Shown here piece after piece: positions 5,858 through 8,518 of a DNA stretch of 8,518 nucleotides. The position numbers and the translations under genes are program-made. Under the pieces are notes generated by a model. That model did no database searches and was not told where the DNA came from. It worked only from the letters and a program-made list of their open reading frames with translations. Numbering within the stretch: position 1 is the first letter of the stretch; each line of letters begins with the position of its first letter. The stretch spans positions 1-8,518 of the forward strand of contig CAKPJO010000067.1 of the NCBI GenBank assembly GCA_934162685.1. The letters run 5' to 3'. The DNA is from an uncultured Bacilli bacterium. GTDB lineage: Bacteria > Bacillota_I > Bacilli_A > RFN20 > CAG-826.

Positions 5858-7168
5858 ATGAATAAAAAAGTATACATAGCAATGAGTGCTGACTTAATAC
5901 ATAACGGACATATTAACGTTATCAATGAAGGAACTAAACTAGGAGACGTTTATATTGGCTTATTAACCGATGAAGCAATTTCTAGTTATAAAAGACTTCC
6001 ATTATTACCATATGATGATCGAAAGAAAATTTTTGAAAATATTAAAGGTGTTGTAGAAGTTATTCCTCAAAAGACATTAAATTACACCGATAATTTGAAA
6101 ATGCTAAAGCCAGATTACGTTGTTCATGGTGATGACTGGAGATCTGGTATACAAAGTAACATTCGACAAAATGTTATCGACACATTAGCGGAATGGGGCG
6201 GAAAACTCATTGAAATACCATATACTCGTGATATTTCTTGTACAACTTTAGAAAAAGAATATCGTAAGATGTTTAATACACCAGATAATAGACGTGCCAA
6301 ATTAAAAAGAATGCTTGCAGTTAAACCATATGTAACTGTCATGGAAGCAAGTAATGGATTAACAGGTTTATTAGTGGAAAATACTAAAGTAGAAGAAAAT
6401 GAACATGTTAGAGAGTTTGACGCTATGTGGGTTTCTTCTTTATGTGATTCAACATTTAAAGGTAAACCGGATATTGAATTAGTGGATTTAACTTCAAGAA
6501 TTAGAACGATTGAAGAAATAATGGAAGTAACCACTAAACCTATTATTTTAGATGGTGATACTGGTGGAAGAATTGAACACTTTACTTATAATGTACGTAC
6601 ATTAGAAAGATTAGGCGTATCAGCGGTTATTATTGAAGATAAAACAGGTTTAAAACAAAATTCTTTATTTGGAACAGATGCTAAACAAGTTTTAGATGAT
6701 CCTTATGAATTTGCTAAGAAAATAAAAGCAGGTAAAACAGCTCAAATTACAAAAGATTTCTTAATCTTTGCAAGATGTGAATCTTTGATTGCCGGACATG
6801 GTATCGAAGATGCTTTAAACCGCGCCAAAATATATATTGAAGTTGGCGGAGCGGATGGTATTGTCATTCACTCAAAAGAAAAAGATGGTGCGGAAATCAA
6901 AGAATTTTTACGTCAATTTAGAGAATATTCCAAGACTATTCCAGTTGTCGTAATTCCAACATCTTATAATCAATTTAAAGATGAAGAATTACATGCTTGG
7001 GGCGCAAATATTATTATTTACGCTAACCACTTCTTAAGAAGTGCTTATCCAGCTATGAAAAAATGTGGCGAATCTATTTTGAAAAATCATCGTTCTAAAG
7101 AAGCATCAGAAGAATATTGCATTTCTATTAAAGAAGTATTGTCTTTGATTCCAGGAACAAAGCAATAG
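5858..7168 (+). CDS. aepX: Phosphoenolpyruvate mutase with N-terminal cytidylyltransferase domain (AepX/PepM)
   Basis: Cytoplasmic enzyme making the C-P bond: phosphoenolpyruvate to 3-phosphonopyruvate, the entry to nearly all natural phosphonates. The 436 residues hold two domains. Residues 1-140 are a CCT/GCT-type nucleotidyltransferase with the H15-N-G-H18 motif, Y-K-R-L-P (44-48), V-V-H-G-D-D-W (88-94) and an I-S-x-T-T remnant (126-130). Residues 155-436 are the mutase of the isocitrate-lyase fold: S193-S-L, D205 (matching the catalytic Asp gating loop), D232-G-D234-T-G-G, the diagnostic E260-D-K-x5-N268-S269 signature, A-R306-C-E-S, and I-H338-S. The signature separates it from lyases and hydrolases of the same fold. 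This fused form is the AepX type known from capsule loci (Bacteroides fragilis aepX; synonym pepM). AAAGGAG at 5843-5849 supports the start. The following decarboxylase gene pulls the unfavourable mutase equilibrium forward. Oddity: the usual Gly before I-S-x-T is Asp125. Confidence 0.96.
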   Translation: MNKKVYIAMSADLIHNGHINVINEGTKLGDVYIGLLTDEAISSYKRLPLLPYDDRKKIFENIKGVVEVIPQKTLNYTDNLKMLKPDYVVHGDDWRSGIQSNIRQNVIDTLAEWGGKLIEIPYTRDISCTTLEKEYRKMFNTPDNRRAKLKRMLAVKPYVTVMEASNGLTGLLVENTKVEENEHVREFDAMWVSSLCDSTFKGKPDIELVDLTSRIRTIEEIMEVTTKPIILDGDTGGRIEHFTYNVRTLERLGVSAVIIEDKTGLKQNSLFGTDAKQVLDDPYEFAKKIKAGKTAQITKDFLIFARCESLIAGHGIEDALNRAKIYIEVGGADGIVIHSKEKDGAEIKEFLRQFREYSKTIPVVVIPTSYNQFKDEELHAWGANIIIYANHFLRSAYPAMKKCGESILKNHRSKEASEEYCISIKEVLSLIPGTKQ

Positions 7169-7178
7169 AGGTAATTAT

Positions 7179-8291
7179 ATGATTAACACAAGTGATTTTT
7201 ATCGAAAATTATTAGACAATAATATTGATTTTTTTGCTGGAGTTCCAGATTCTTTACTTGCTAATTTATGTGCATGTATAAAAGAAAAAACACCAAGTGA
7301 AAAAAACATTATTACTGCAAATGAAGGAAATGCTGTAGCAATGTGTGCAGGTTATCACTTAGCCACTAATAAAATTGGTGTAGTATATATGCAAAATTCC
7401 GGAGAAGGTAATGCAGTAAATCCTTTAGTCTCTTTAGCCGATGAAGAAGTTTATTCTATTCCAATGTTATTAATTATTGGATGGCGTGGAGAACCTGGAA
7501 AACATGATGAACCCCAACATGTAAAACAAGGTAAAATTACTTTATCTTTATTAGATGTAATGGGTATTAAATATGAGATACTAAATGATGATTATGAAAA
7601 ACAACTTGAAACAGCTACTATCTATATGAAAAAAGAAAATAAACCATATGCTTTAATTATTCAAAAAGGTTTATTTAGTGAATTTAAGTTAAATAAAGAA
7701 ATATCTCCATATAAAATGACAAGAGAAGAAGCTTTAAAAGCAATTATTGATTCTTTGGGTGATGAAGACTTTATTGTATCTACAACTGGTAAAACATCTC
7801 GAGAAATATTTGAAATACGTGAACAAGAAAAAAGCGGACATGATAATGATTTCTTAACTGTAGGATCAATGGGACACACAGCATCTATTGCTTATGGTAT
7901 GGCAATAGGAACTAAACATAATGTTTGGTGTATTGATGGCGATGGTTCATTTATTATGCATATGGGCGGAATGGGTGTAATTGGCGCTAACATACCTAAT
8001 AATTTTAAATATATTTTAAATGATAATTCTGCACATGAATCAGTAGGTGGACAACCAACATGTTCTAAAACACTTGATATTCCATGTATTTTAAAAAGCT
8101 GCGGATTCAAAAAAGTTTATGTAGCGGAATCTGAAGAAGAAATAAAAGAATATATAGAAAAAATGAAACACGAAACTAGTGCAGCCTTAGTGTTACATAC
8201 TAAAACTGGTTCACGTGCTGATTTAGGTAGACCAACCAAAACACCTTTAGAAAATAAGAAAGCATTAATGAAGAAACTAGGTGCAAATTAA
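7179..8291 (+). CDS. aepY: Phosphonopyruvate decarboxylase (AepY/Ppd), thiamine-diphosphate dependent
   Basis: Cytoplasmic enzyme converting 3-phosphonopyruvate to phosphonoacetaldehyde and CO2, the irreversible second step of aminoethylphosphonate synthesis. At 370 residues it is the normal length for this short ThDP family, which lacks the middle domain of larger decarboxylases. Seen in order: F-F-A-G-V-P-D-S-L-L (18-27), the cofactor-activating Glu in A-N-E49-G-N-A, M-Q-N-S-G-E-G-N (71-78), G-W-R-G-E-P-G (101-107), D-E-P-Q-H (110-114), and the ThDP/Mg motif G254-D-G-S257 with N281 or N283 completing it, followed by S-A-H-E-S-V-G-G-Q-P-T (284-294), characteristic of Ppd rather than sulfopyruvate decarboxylase. 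GAGGT (7168-7172) overlaps the aepX stop and precedes ATG by 6 nt. The stop abuts the next ATG (TAAATG, 8289-8294). Sulfopyruvate decarboxylase is the main alternative, but the adjacent mutase makes it unlikely. Synonym ppd. Confidence 0.95.
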   Translation: MINTSDFYRKLLDNNIDFFAGVPDSLLANLCACIKEKTPSEKNIITANEGNAVAMCAGYHLATNKIGVVYMQNSGEGNAVNPLVSLADEEVYSIPMLLIIGWRGEPGKHDEPQHVKQGKITLSLLDVMGIKYEILNDDYEKQLETATIYMKKENKPYALIIQKGLFSEFKLNKEISPYKMTREEALKAIIDSLGDEDFIVSTTGKTSREIFEIREQEKSGHDNDFLTVGSMGHTASIAYGMAIGTKHNVWCIDGDGSFIMHMGGMGVIGANIPNNFKYILNDNSAHESVGGQPTCSKTLDIPCILKSCGFKKVYVAESEEEIKEYIEKMKHETSAALVLHTKTGSRADLGRPTKTPLENKKALMKKLGAN

Positions 8292-8518
8292 ATGAAAGCA
8301 TTAATATTTAATTCTGGAATTGGAAAACGAATGGGGGAATTAACAAAGCATTCTCCTAAATGTATGGTTAAACTTAAAAATGGCGAAACCATATTTGAAA
8401 GACAACTTCGTTTGTTGAATGATGTAGGTATCAAAGATGTTGTTATTACAACTGGTCCATATGAAGAACAATTAAAAGAAGTGGCCAGTAAAAAAGCGTA
8501 TCAAGATATGCATTTTAC
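8292..8518 (+). CDS. RmlA/LicC-like nucleotidyltransferase, 3' truncated; possible PntC-type CMP-AEP synthetase
   Basis: Only the first 75 residues are visible; the window ends in frame. The N-terminus has the nucleotide-binding signature of sugar-phosphate/choline-phosphate nucleotidyltransferases: G9-I-G-K-R13-M-G-x-L-T followed by P22-K-C-M-V-K-L and I-F-E-R-Q-L-R-L-L, then the V-V-I-T-T-G-P strand. Its order (mutase, decarboxylase, this gene) matches pepM-ppd-pntC loci in which PntC fuses a cytidylyltransferase to an AEP aminotransferase. The missing aminotransferase of the pathway is therefore predicted in the unseen part of this gene or the next one (inference). F-N-S-G replaces the more common L-A-A-G. 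ATG 8292 directly follows the aepY stop, so translation is probably coupled. A LicC-like phosphocholine or sugar nucleotidyltransferase remains possible. Confidence 0.75.
   Translation, partial: MKALIFNSGIGKRMGELTKHSPKCMVKLKNGETIFERQLRLLNDVGIKDVVITTGPYEEQLKEVASKKAYQDMHF

Noticed and set aside
6124..6534. Minus-strand open frame of 136 codons inside aepX
   Set aside because: It lies opposite well-conserved mutase and cytidylyltransferase motifs, has no recognisable domain and no credible ribosome site.
7661..8110. Two minus-strand open frames of 72 codons inside aepY
   Set aside because: Both are shadows of the conserved decarboxylase, including its ThDP motif; no independent support.
1..8518. 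tRNA or rRNA genes, CRISPR arrays, insertion sequences, attachment sites
   Set aside because: I saw no tRNA-like cloverleaf, spaced direct repeats, transposase or integrase frame; the window is almost fully covered by coding sequence.

Overview
The window is an AT-rich stretch (poly-A/T-biased codons, mostly A or T at third positions, strong AGGAGG-type ribosome binding sites, all genes on the + strand, almost no intergenic space). This suggests a low-GC Gram-positive or Firmicutes/Bacilli-like bacterium, including the wall-less or gut-associated relatives. TGA is used as a stop (524-526) and tryptophans are TGG, so there is no sign of the Mycoplasma code. I cannot name the genus from the sequence alone.

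The content is an interior piece of a surface-polysaccharide (capsule/exopolysaccharide) locus that runs into a phosphonate-biosynthesis module. First block (1-4475): the 3' part of a family-4 glycosyltransferase, a Wzy-like polymerase, a Wzx-like flippase and a second family-4 glycosyltransferase, coupled by an ATGA overlap, a 4-nt gap and an 8-nt overlap. A 98-nt gap (4476-4573) follows, the only real intergenic space in the window. It holds an AT-only inverted repeat and a good extended -10 promoter.

Second block (4574-8518): a Wzz/CapA-type chain-length membrane protein, then a short protein with the fold pattern of its usual partner, the bacterial tyrosine kinase (BY-kinase), but without any recognisable ATP-binding motif and without a tyrosine tail. 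Next come a fused cytidylyltransferase-PEP mutase (AepX/PepM), a phosphonopyruvate decarboxylase (AepY/Ppd), and the start of an RmlA/LicC-like nucleotidyltransferase cut by the window edge.

How they fit together (inference): the glycosyltransferases build a lipid-linked repeat unit, the flippase exports it, and the polymerase joins units under control of the Wzz-like protein. PEP is converted to phosphonopyruvate and then phosphonoacetaldehyde, which an aminotransferase expected downstream would convert to 2-aminoethylphosphonate (AEP). One or both nucleotidyltransferase domains would make CMP-AEP for attachment to the glycan. The most unusual points are the apparently ATPase-dead BY-kinase-like partner of the Wzz protein, and two non-homologous nucleotidyltransferase domains in one phosphonate module.
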